Made by a program: the position numbers and the translations under genes. 11,318 bases of DNA from an uncultured Bacilli bacterium (GTDB taxonomy: Bacteria; Bacillota_I; Bacilli_A; RF39; UBA660): assembly GCA_910580135.1 (NCBI GenBank), contig CAJTXC010000041.1, positions 1 to 11,318 of the forward strand, given 5' to 3'. Below are positions 5,063-11,318 of the stretch, piece by piece (within the stretch, counting starts at the first letter, position 1; each line of letters begins with the position of its first letter). The notes under the pieces are model-generated. The model saw only the letters and a program-made list of their open reading frames with translations, was not told the DNA's origin and ran no database searches.

Positions 5063-5311
5063 TTGAACTTAAGAAAAGTAATAGACAATTATATAGAATG
5101 TAATAACTTTGAAATTAAGATAGTAGATAGAAAAGTAAAAGTATACTATTATGGTAATATTGAAAGCTTTACATCAAGTGTGATTGTTATCTCAAAAGAT
5201 GAAGATGTCGTTAAAATAAAAGGTAAAAACTTGGTAATTGAAACAATGTTTCCTGAATACGTGGTAATAAGTGGCAATATTAAATTACTGGAGTTAGGTA
5301 ATAATGAATAA
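5063..5311 (+). CDS. yqfC: YqfC-family sporulation protein
   Basis: From TTG 5063 the product is about 82 residues. I prefer this to TTG 5051 because GGTGAT (5053-5058) then serves as ribosome-binding site. The protein is rich in beta-strand residues with no membrane segment. It starts NLRKVIDNYIE and ends with the strand-turn pattern YVVISGNIKLLEL. This and its place directly before yqfD (8-base overlap) match the small YqfC family of endospore formers. yqfC and yqfD belong to the sigma-E regulon in B. subtilis, and their molecular role is not well defined. The family call rests as much on gene order as on sequence. Confidence 0.78.
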   Translation: MNLRKVIDNYIECNNFEIKIVDRKVKVYYYGNIESFTSSVIVISKDEDVVKIKGKNLVIETMFPEYVVISGNIKLLELGNNE

Positions 5312-6476
5312 TTACGTAAAAATAAGTATCACTGGTAGAAACCCTAGACTTTTTGTTAGAAGGTATTTTTTTAATAAAATAACTTATAGTAATTATAAAG
5401 AAATAAATCATAAAAAAATAGAACTTATAATAAGTTATGAAGACTATTTAGATATTACAGAGAAAAATAGTATATATGAAATATCGGTAATTAAGTTATA
5501 TGGACCAGTAAAATATATCACTATTTTAAAAAATAATTATACGTTTTTTATATCATTTATAATAGGAATTATATTTTTGTTTTTTATAAGTAATATAGCT
5601 TTTGATATTAATATAATCCATAATAATACAAAAATAAGAAAACTTGTTAAAGAAGAATTAAAAGTAAATGGTATAGATAATTTAAGGCTTATTCCTTCAT
5701 TTAATAAAAGACGAAAGATAATTGATAAGATAATAAAGGAAAATAAAAACAGCTTAGAATGGTTAGAAATAGAGAAAAAAGGAAGTATTTTAAACGTTAA
5801 GGTAACAGAAAGAAAATTAAATAAAGAAAAAGAAAGTGATGAACCAAGACATATAGTCGCTAAAAAAAATGGTGTAATAATAAGTATAGAAGCAGAAAAC
5901 GGAGTTATTTTAAAAAAGAAAAATGATTATGTAATGCAAGGTGAAACAATAGTTTCAGGAGATATAATAAAAGATGAAACGGTAAAAGGGCAAGTAAGAG
6001 CAAAAGGAAAAGTGTATGCTGAGACTTGGTACTCGGTAAACGTAGAATACCCACTTAATTATAAAGAAGTAACTTATTTAAGTGACATTAAAACCAATCT
6101 TATATTAAGTTTTATGGGTAAAGAACTTTCAATTCGCAAAAATTATGCAACTCTTTATTTAGAAAATAAAAAAGTGTTAATAAATAGTAAAGTATTCCCT
6201 TTTAGTGTAAGACTAGAAAAACAAAGAAAAACGAAAGTAAAAACCCAAAAATATACGAAGAATAAGGCTACTCAAAAAGCAATTGAATTAGCAGAGGAAA
6301 AAATAAAGAAAAAACTATCAAAAGATGAATATATAATAAGCAAAAAAACTTTGAATTTTACTTCAGATAAGAGTAAAATAAAAGTAGATGTTTTCTTTAA
6401 GGTATGTGAAGATATTACTGATTATAAAGAAGTAGATAAAAGTTTACTAAATAAAGAACCAGAAGAGGAAACATAG
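5304..6476 (+). CDS. yqfD: YqfD, membrane-anchored sporulation protein
   Basis: A 390-residue protein, the usual size for YqfD. It has a cytoplasm-side N-terminal domain (about residues 1-75), one clear membrane helix (about 79-99, FFISFIIGIIFLFFISNIAF), and a large basic C-terminal domain. That domain includes the family features EWLEIEKKGSILNVKVTER (about 153-171), HIVAKKNGVIISIEAENG and a conserved VMQGETIVSGDI. The end is Lys/Glu-rich and charged. YqfD is made in the mother cell and needed for efficient sporulation. The start ATG 5304 overlaps yqfC, and TGGAG (5289-5293) is the ribosome-binding site. The next gene, 16 bases on, is not the expected phoH. Confidence 0.88.
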   Translation: MNNYVKISITGRNPRLFVRRYFFNKITYSNYKEINHKKIELIISYEDYLDITEKNSIYEISVIKLYGPVKYITILKNNYTFFISFIIGIIFLFFISNIAFDINIIHNNTKIRKLVKEELKVNGIDNLRLIPSFNKRRKIIDKIIKENKNSLEWLEIEKKGSILNVKVTERKLNKEKESDEPRHIVAKKNGVIISIEAENGVILKKKNDYVMQGETIVSGDIIKDETVKGQVRAKGKVYAETWYSVNVEYPLNYKEVTYLSDIKTNLILSFMGKELSIRKNYATLYLENKKVLINSKVFPFSVRLEKQRKTKVKTQKYTKNKATQKAIELAEEKIKKKLSKDEYIISKKTLNFTSDKSKIKVDVFFKVCEDITDYKEVDKSLLNKEPEEET

Positions 6477-6492
6477 ACTAAAGAGGTATTTT

Positions 6493-7110
6493 ATGTTTAC
6501 GGATATTTTTATGGAGATTATTCATAATATATGGCCAATGATATTTATATTTACAGTAATAATAGTATCAGTTAGAATAGCTTATATATTATATAATAAA
6601 GAAAATTTTGTTTTGTATAAAGAACTTTTAATGTTATGTTTTATAATATATATATTACTTTTATATTACATAGTAACGTTCCAAGATAATAATTATGGTA
6701 CTAATAACTTTGTTCCTTTTAGAGAAATATTTAGATATAACATAACATCAAAATTATTCTTTAGAAACGTTATTGGTAACGTACTATTATTTGTACCATT
6801 TGGTATGTTTGTAACTCATTACGTTAAGAATAATAAAGTATTTATACCACTTTTATTATCTGTTTTGGTATCTTGTTCAATAGAGTTTGCCCAAAGTCTT
6901 ATTGGAAGAACAGCAGATATAGACGATGTTATTTTAAATGTAGTTGGTGGTATAACGGGTTATTTAATATATAAGTTTGGTGATAAGATAGCAAATAAAC
7001 TTCCTAAGTTTATGAAAAGTAGTGTTTTCTTAGATGGCTTGTGTTTAAGTATAATAATAGTTATAATATACTTAGCTTTTAGATTTAACTTTTGGAGGTT
7101 TTTTGCATGA
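6493..7110 (+). CDS. VanZ-family membrane protein
   Basis: A 205-residue membrane protein with about five hydrophobic helices. It carries the VanZ signature in order: NNFVPFREI (around residue 71), RNVIGNVLLFVPFGMF (about 91-107), a central helix ending SCSIEFAQSLIGRTADIDDVI, and NVVGGITGYLIYK. VanZ relatives are linked to low-level teicoplanin resistance and to envelope stress, but most chromosomal members have no known function. ATG 6493 has AAGAGG six bases upstream. The stop overlaps the ybeY start (ATGA at 7107-7110), so the two are coupled. It sits where phoH and pgpH lie in B. subtilis, so it has been brought into a housekeeping operon or those genes were lost around it. Confidence 0.88.
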   Translation: MFTDIFMEIIHNIWPMIFIFTVIIVSVRIAYILYNKENFVLYKELLMLCFIIYILLLYYIVTFQDNNYGTNNFVPFREIFRYNITSKLFFRNVIGNVLLFVPFGMFVTHYVKNNKVFIPLLLSVLVSCSIEFAQSLIGRTADIDDVILNVVGGITGYLIYKFGDKIANKLPKFMKSSVFLDGLCLSIIIVIIYLAFRFNFWRFFA

Positions 7111-7559
7111 ATTATATAGAAATATTTAACGAGTATGAAAAAGATATAGAAGAATTAGATACATTAAAAGATTTTATTTTCTATTGTGCGAGTAAGCTTT
7201 CATTGAAAGACGCATATTTTAATGTTATAATAGTAAACAATGATAATATTCATAAGATTAATAAAGAATATAGAAATATAGATAGACAAACAGATGTTAT
7301 TACCTTTGCTTTAGAAGATGATAAACAAATTGATGTTCCAGGTCTTAGAGTTTTAGGCGATATATATATTTCTTACGATAAAGTTATTAGTCAAGCAAAA
7401 GAATATGGTCATAGCATAAAAAGAGAATTATGTTTTCTTGGAGTACATGGCTTATTACATTTACTAGGATATGATCACATGATTAAAGAAGATGAAGAAA
7501 AAATGTTTGGATTACAAAAGGAGTTGTTAGATAGTTATGGCATCAAAAAAGAAAGTTAA
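7107..7559 (+). CDS. ybeY: YbeY, endoribonuclease for rRNA maturation
   Basis: A 150-residue metalloprotein with the family motif HGLLHLLGYDH, whose zinc ligands are His114, His118 and His124. An upstream GDIYIS strand (about residues 86-91) and RNIDRQTDVITFAL are also typical. YbeY acts in processing of the 16S rRNA 3' end and in 70S ribosome quality control. The start is ATG 7107, not the in-frame ATG at 7092, because TGGAGG (7093-7098) then stands eight bases upstream and the stop of the VanZ gene overlaps as ATGA. It overlaps the following dgkA by 23 bases. Placement before dgkA and era is conserved across Bacillota. Confidence 0.95.
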   Translation: MNYIEIFNEYEKDIEELDTLKDFIFYCASKLSLKDAYFNVIIVNNDNIHKINKEYRNIDRQTDVITFALEDDKQIDVPGLRVLGDIYISYDKVISQAKEYGHSIKRELCFLGVHGLLHLLGYDHMIKEDEEKMFGLQKELLDSYGIKKES

Positions 7560-7974
7560 AGTAGAAATATCAAGAGGAAAATTCGTAGAAGAACAAGGTT
7601 TTAAAAAACTAGGTATTAAAAGAATATTTAAAAGTTTTAAGTTCTCGTTTGATGGACTTAAATATGCTTACTTACATGAACAAAGTTTAATATTACACTT
7701 AGTTGTAATGGCAATAATTATAGCATGTGGAATTGGTTTTAAAATAGCTCCAATTCAGTGGGTAATAACACTTGTTATGGGAGCATTAATCTTAGTTACT
7801 GAGTTATTTAACACTTCAATAGAAGCAGTAGTAGACATGGTAACTGAAGAGTATCATCCCCTTGCAAAAGTAGCTAAAGATACAGCATCAGCAGCTTGCT
7901 TTATCGCTGATATGATGGCTGGTGGAATGTGGCTTGTTGTATTCGTTCCAAAAATAATAACATTATTTAGGTAG
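7537..7974 (+). CDS. dgkA: DgkA-family lipid kinase (undecaprenol kinase)
   Basis: A 145-residue integral membrane kinase with three expected helices. Gram-positive members phosphorylate undecaprenol to recycle the carrier lipid for cell-wall synthesis. Visible motifs are the amphipathic helix KSFKFSFDGLKYAY (32-45), Glu48 and His54 before the first membrane helix, ELFNTSIEAVVD (Glu89, Asn92, Glu96, Asp100), and LAKVAKD (109-115). A Lys-rich N-terminal extension of about 25 residues precedes the fold. The Asn usually found two residues after Glu48 is Ser50 here. GGAG at 7520-7523 is 13 bases from ATG 7537, a long spacing that suggests coupling to ybeY, which it overlaps. Confidence 0.93.
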   Translation: MASKKKVKVEISRGKFVEEQGFKKLGIKRIFKSFKFSFDGLKYAYLHEQSLILHLVVMAIIIACGIGFKIAPIQWVITLVMGALILVTELFNTSIEAVVDMVTEEYHPLAKVAKDTASAACFIADMMAGGMWLVVFVPKIITLFR

Positions 7975-7979
7975 GTAAC

Positions 7980-8306
7980 ATGATGTTTTTAAAAAGTTTT
8001 TTTAACAGGGAACAAAACTTACTTATACATATAATAGCGACCATCATGGTAACTATACTAGGAATAATATTTGATTTAAAATTATATGAATGGTTACTTG
8101 TATATACAATGGTAGCATTTGTTATTACATCAGAATTAGTTAACTCATCAATAGAGTTAGTGGTTGACTTATATACAAGTAAGTTTAATCCACTTGCCAT
8201 GGTAGCAAAAGACGTTGCAGCAGGAGCTGTTGTAATATCTGCTTTTACTGCAATATGTGTTGGTTTATATGTTTTTGTTCCAAAAATAATAATACTAATA
8301 AGATAA
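7980..8306 (+). CDS. second, shorter DgkA-family membrane protein
   Basis: A 108-residue paralogue starting five bases after the dgkA stop. It lacks the whole N-terminal amphipathic helix (the SF..GL..A segment) of the first copy, but keeps REQNLLIH (Glu11, Asn13, His17), SELVNSSIELVVD (Glu52, Asn55, Glu59, Asp63), and LAMVAKD (Lys77-Asp78), plus three membrane helices ending in VPKIIILIR. All phosphate/Mg-binding acidic residues appear present, so it could be active. Members of this family form trimers with composite active sites, so a mixed trimer with the first copy is conceivable. Two ATGs (7980 and 7983) follow AGGTAGGT and either could be used. Confidence 0.87.
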   Translation: MMFLKSFFNREQNLLIHIIATIMVTILGIIFDLKLYEWLLVYTMVAFVITSELVNSSIELVVDLYTSKFNPLAMVAKDVAAGAVVISAFTAICVGLYVFVPKIIILIR

Positions 8307-8325
8307 GTTTTTTATCTTATTTTTT
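8297..8325 (+). terminator. Rho-independent terminator ending the yqfC-dgkA operon
   Basis: Ten-base-pair stem AATAAGATAA (8297-8306) with TTATCTTATT (8312-8321), five-base loop and T run to 8325. The left arm includes the stop codon of the second dgkA. Confidence 0.8.
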
Positions 8326-8361
8326 ATTTACATTTTTATTTTCTTATTAGTTCTTATATTA

Positions 8362-8391
8362 TTGACGTTTTAACTTTCATTATGTTATCAT
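8362..8391 (+). promoter_or_regulatory. promoter of the BspA-like gene
   Basis: TTGACG (8362-8367), 18-base spacer, TATCAT (8386-8391) with TG at 8383-8384 (extended -10). Transcription would begin near 8398, about 25 bases before the start codon. Confidence 0.65.
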
Positions 8392-8422
8392 CTTAATGAA
8401 ATATAAACAATAGGTGATATTT

Positions 8423-10318
8423 ATGGAAAGACAAAGAAAAATAAAAATTTTAGCATTAATAGCAATGTCCGTTGCGGTATTAGGACTAACGGTAGCCTTT
8501 GCTTTTATTTCTACCACTCTTAAAATAAATGGTAGTGGAACCTTTACTGGTGCATCATGGGACGTTCACTTCGAAAACTTAAGCGAGGCTAAAATAACTG
8601 GTACTGCTAAAGAAGTTACCAAACCTCAAATAGTAGATGGTGGTATAACCATTAATGATTTAAACGTATCAGTACTTAAACCAATGGATAAGATAGTTTA
8701 CACCGTAGACGTTGTAAATAGTGGTAAAATGACAGCAGAAATATCAAGTATATCGATGACACAATTAACAGAAGAACAAGCTAAATACTTGATTTTTAAG
8801 GCTACTTATTCTGACGGACGAAGTGTATCAGAAAGCGATATACTAGATCCGGGTAGAAAAGAAACCGTTACGATAACGATCGAATATAAAAAAGAAGTAA
8901 CGGTAGACCAAGCGCCTAAAGAGGATATAAACATAAATTTAAGTTTGACTATTATTTACGTTCAAAACGATAACTTTGAATATATTCCTGATATTCCTGA
9001 TAGTCCATCTATCATGGCAAAGGATTTTTTAACGGGGTCTTCTTTATCTAAAACCGCGGTAGAATCAATTAGTTTTTCTCCAACTCTTAAGGTTGATAAA
9101 AACGCTATAAAACACTGGGATGCTTCTCAAGCTAAAGATAATAGCGTTATTGCGTATTATACTGATACTGATAATAATGGAAAATATGAACTAACCATTT
9201 GTGGGAATCAGCAAATTATATTTCCTATTGACAGTAGTGAATTATTTGATGGTTTTCAAAATTTAAAAAGTATTAATTTTGGCGGTGCTGTAGATACATC
9301 AAAAGTAACAAATATGAGTTATATGTTTAAGAATTGTTATAATTTGTCTAAGATAGAATGGGGGTTGTTTGATACCTCTAACGTAACTAATATGCAAGGT
9401 ATGTTTTATATTAAAGAGAATTACACTAATTCAATAACCACGCTAAATTTATATTCTTTTGATACTTCTAATGTAACTGATATGAGCTACATGTTTCATG
9501 GAAGAAATAAATTAGAAAAATTAGATATAACGTCTTTTAATACGACAAAAGTAACAAATATGAGCCACATGTTTTTCTCTTGTTTTTCTTTGGTTAATAT
9601 AGATTTAAAATCCTTTGATACATCTAATGTAACTGATATGAACCATATGTTTTATAGTTGTTGGGACTTAACTAATTTGGATTTGAATGGTTTTAATACT
9701 TCTAATGTAACCAACATGAATAATATGTTTTATAAGTGTAAATCATTAGCAAGTATAGATTTAAGTTCTTTTAATACATCTAAAGTGGTAGATATGGGGA
9801 ATATGTTTGATAATTGTTCTATGTTAACTAATATAAATTTAAATTCATTTAACACATCAAAAGTAACAAATATGAGTTATATGTTTAAGAATTGTTATAG
9901 ATTGTCTAAGATAGAATTTGGATCTTTTGATACCTCTAACGTAACGAGTATGCAAGGTATGTTTTATATTAGCAGTAGTTCTATAAACTCAATTGAAAAA
10001 TTGGATTTACGTTTATTTGATACATCAAAAGTAACAGATATGAGTTATATGTTTTTTGGCCGAAACAAATTAAAGGAAATAAATATATCAAATTTTAAAA
10101 CTTCAAGCCTAGTAAATACTACTTCTATGTTTGAAAAATGTTCTGGTTTAACTCTTTTAGATATGAGAAATGCTACATTCAATAAAGTATCTTCATATAA
10201 TAGAATGTTTTATGATGTCCCGACGTCAAATTCAGTAACAGTCTATGTTAAAGATCAAGCTGCAAAAGATTTTGTCATCGATAAAAGATATTTTTATAAC
10301 ATCCAAATAGTAGGATAG
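8423..10318 (+). CDS. BspA-like (DUF285) leucine-rich repeat surface protein
   Basis: A 631-residue exported protein. ATG 8423 is preferred over GTG 8414 because AGGTGAT (8412-8418) is then its ribosome-binding site. The N-terminus is a signal or anchor (basic MERQRKIK, then hydrophobic about residues 9-30). Residues 35-190 form a beta-rich domain (SWDVHFENLS, TVDVVNSG, ETVTITIEY) reminiscent of TasA/CalY-type domains. From about residue 294 to 598 there are eleven repeats of the DUF285 type, each with F-(D/N)-T-S-x-V-T-x-M-x-x-M-F followed by a short L-x-x-L-D-L. Such repeats bind host or microbial surfaces in Bacteroidota, Bacillota and Trichomonas. There is no LPxTG or other obvious C-terminal wall anchor. 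It stands as a single-gene unit. Confidence 0.9.
   Translation: MERQRKIKILALIAMSVAVLGLTVAFAFISTTLKINGSGTFTGASWDVHFENLSEAKITGTAKEVTKPQIVDGGITINDLNVSVLKPMDKIVYTVDVVNSGKMTAEISSISMTQLTEEQAKYLIFKATYSDGRSVSESDILDPGRKETVTITIEYKKEVTVDQAPKEDININLSLTIIYVQNDNFEYIPDIPDSPSIMAKDFLTGSSLSKTAVESISFSPTLKVDKNAIKHWDASQAKDNSVIAYYTDTDNNGKYELTICGNQQIIFPIDSSELFDGFQNLKSINFGGAVDTSKVTNMSYMFKNCYNLSKIEWGLFDTSNVTNMQGMFYIKENYTNSITTLNLYSFDTSNVTDMSYMFHGRNKLEKLDITSFNTTKVTNMSHMFFSCFSLVNIDLKSFDTSNVTDMNHMFYSCWDLTNLDLNGFNTSNVTNMNNMFYKCKSLASIDLSSFNTSKVVDMGNMFDNCSMLTNINLNSFNTSKVTNMSYMFKNCYRLSKIEFGSFDTSNVTSMQGMFYISSSSINSIEKLDLRLFDTSKVTDMSYMFFGRNKLKEINISNFKTSSLVNTTSMFEKCSGLTLLDMRNATFNKVSSYNRMFYDVPTSNSVTVYVKDQAAKDFVIDKRYFYNIQIVG
9296..9412 (+). 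repeat. first copy of a near-identical internal DNA duplication in the BspA-like gene
   Basis: Matches 9854-9970 with about nine differences in 117 bases by eye and an offset of exactly 558 bases (186 codons). The likeness is much greater than among the other DUF285 repeats, so it marks a recent duplication or gene conversion. Confidence 0.85.
9854..9970 (+). repeat. second copy of the internal DNA duplication
   Basis: Partner of 9296-9412, in the same frame. At protein level the likeness extends through three successive repeats, each block containing MSYMFKNCY, MQGMFYI and MSYMF-x-GRNKL, with more divergence after base 9970. Confidence 0.85.
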
Positions 10319-10344
10319 AAAAGGCTTCTCACTTGAAGTTTTTT
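10319..10344 (+). terminator. terminator after the BspA-like gene
   Basis: AAAAGGCTTC (10319-10328) pairs with GAAGTTTTTT (10335-10344), using two G-U pairs and a six-base loop, followed by more T-rich sequence. It is weaker than the other hairpins in the window. Confidence 0.65.
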
Positions 10345-10368
10345 CTTTTTCTATAAATAACCTAATTA

Positions 10369-10377
10369 TGATATAAT
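10369..10377 (+). promoter_or_regulatory. extended -10 promoter of era
   Basis: TGATATAAT has a TG one base before a perfect TATAAT (10372-10377). No good -35 is visible at the usual distance. The start site would be near 10384, just before AAGGA (10388-10392), the ribosome-binding site of era. Confidence 0.5.
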
Positions 10378-10401
10378 GTTTATTGTTAAGGAAGTGGTTT
10401 A

Positions 10402-11289
10402 ATGAGATCAGGGTTCGTAAGTTTGGTAGGTAGACCTAACGTTGGTAAGTCTACTTTAATAAATACGCTAGTTGGATATAAGATAGCAATTACCTCGGAT
10501 AAAGCACAAACAACTAGAAACATGATACAAGGTATATATAACGATGATGATAGTCAGATAGTTTTTGTAGATACGCCAGGTATTCATAAGCCTAAGCATA
10601 AGTTAGGACAAAGGCTAAACGAAGAAGCTTATTACTCAATAGATGACGTTGATATAATCCTTTTTCTAGTGGACGTTAACGCTCCTTTTGGAAAGGGAGA
10701 TAACTTTGTGCTTGATAAGATAAAAGAAGCTAATAAGCCTACGTTTTTAGTGTTAAATAAAGTAGATAAGATAGCTAAAGATAAGTTATTAGAACTTATT
10801 ATGAAGTATAAAGATCTATATGATTTTAAAGAAATTGTTCCATTATCGGCACTAAAGGATAAAAACGTTGACGAACTTATTAAAACCCTAAAAAAATATT
10901 TACCTGATAGCGTTAAATACTTTCCGGATGAAGATTTAACCAATACTAGTATCGAATTTAGAGCCTCTGAGCTAATCCGTGAAAAAGTACTTAGACTTAC
11001 CCATGAAGAAGTACCTCACGCGGTAACTTGTGTTATAGAAGAGTACATCGATAAAAAGGATAAAGCAATTATTCAAGCTACCATTATCGTGGAAAGGGAT
11101 TCGTTAAAAAGTATCATAATAGGTAAGCAGGGAGCCATGCTTAAAGAAATAGGTTCTAAGGCAAGAAGTGATATCGAAGAGATGATTGGTAAAAAGGTTT
11201 TCTTGGAACTTTATGTTAAAACAATTAAAAACTGGAGAGATAAAGAAAAATATTTAAGAGAACTTGGTTTTTATGAAATTGATGAATAA
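10402..11289 (+). CDS. era: Era, GTPase for 30S ribosome assembly
   Basis: A complete 295-residue Era, the normal length. The GTPase domain shows G1 GRPNVGKS (10-17), the switch TTR (37-39), G3 DTPG (57-60), G4 NKVD (119-122) and G5 SAL (149-151). The C-terminal KH domain carries IIIGKQGAMLKEIG (about 238-251), which binds the 3' end of 16S rRNA. Era ties ribosome maturation to growth and works in the same pathway as YbeY, encoded upstream. In B. subtilis cdd lies between dgkA and era. Here that place holds the BspA-like gene, and era has its own promoter. ATG 10402 has AAGGA nine bases upstream. Confidence 0.97.
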   Translation: MRSGFVSLVGRPNVGKSTLINTLVGYKIAITSDKAQTTRNMIQGIYNDDDSQIVFVDTPGIHKPKHKLGQRLNEEAYYSIDDVDIILFLVDVNAPFGKGDNFVLDKIKEANKPTFLVLNKVDKIAKDKLLELIMKYKDLYDFKEIVPLSALKDKNVDELIKTLKKYLPDSVKYFPDEDLTNTSIEFRASELIREKVLRLTHEEVPHAVTCVIEEYIDKKDKAIIQATIIVERDSLKSIIIGKQGAMLKEIGSKARSDIEEMIGKKVFLELYVKTIKNWRDKEKYLRELGFYEIDE

Positions 11290-11318
11290 AAAATAAAAAT
11301 CATCACCACCATATAAAT
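11290..11318. other. 29-base tail after era with no feature
   Basis: AT-rich tail containing CATCACCACCAT at 11301-11312. No hairpin or start codon with a ribosome-binding site can be seen before the window ends. Confidence 0.6.

Noticed and set aside
7967..8200. Minus-strand open frame across the dgkA junction
   Set aside because: It is antisense to two well-supported genes and lacks a ribosome-binding site.
9290..10215. Tandem repeats as a CRISPR array
   Set aside because: They are in frame, code for DUF285 repeats and vary in sequence. There are no constant direct repeats with unique spacers.
10632..10943. Minus-strand open frame inside era
   Set aside because: It lies wholly within the conserved GTPase gene and its Ser/Leu-rich product is typical of antisense reading.
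11301..11312. CATCACCACCAT, which resembles a histidine-tag coding sequence
   Set aside because: Only four histidine codons' worth, with no vector-like flanks. It is more likely chance or the start of the next intergenic region.

Overview
The window reads as an AT-rich, spore-forming member of the Bacillota, probably an uncultured gut-type Bacilli lineage. The reasons are base composition, strong AGGAGG ribosome-binding sites, TAA-rich stops, the sporulation genes gerE, gerM, yqfC and yqfD, and a BspA-type (DUF285) surface protein. All native genes lie on the plus strand. The lineage call is inference.

Left part (1-2100). The first ~55 bases are about 50% GC, unlike the rest. On the minus strand they read as a fragment of a DEAD-box RNA helicase C-terminal domain, so the edge looks like a chimeric join. 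After it come the 3' end of an unidentified gene, gerE (late mother-cell regulator), gerM, tRNA-Arg(TCT) and an unrecognised 106-residue gene, most closed by clear hairpin terminators.

Middle part (2100-4700). This is a compact, apparently complete peptide-secretion locus and the most interesting part. It holds a peptidase-C39 ABC exporter, then two small precursors with near-identical double-glycine-type leaders ending in Lys-Ala-Gly, then an overlapping 49-codon membrane peptide that could be immunity or a third active peptide. The exporter has an ideal Shine-Dalgarno sequence but no ATG, GTG or TTG. The codon at the expected start is ATA, overlapping the TAG of an 11-codon upstream reading frame. 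Both precursors carry a GxxxG motif and one C-terminal cysteine, as expected of a two-peptide (class IIb-like) bacteriocin, though a signalling role is not excluded. A transporter start at 2542 would delete the whole protease domain.

Right part (4700-11318). This follows the conserved Bacillota order rpsU - yqfC - yqfD - ybeY - dgkA - era, with local changes. A VanZ-family membrane gene sits where phoH and pgpH usually are, dgkA is followed by a second shorter dgkA paralogue, and a 631-codon BspA-like repeat protein with its own promoter and terminator sits before era. yqfC to the second dgkA are tightly packed, with overlaps or gaps of at most 16 bases, and probably form one operon ending at the hairpin near 8297-8325.
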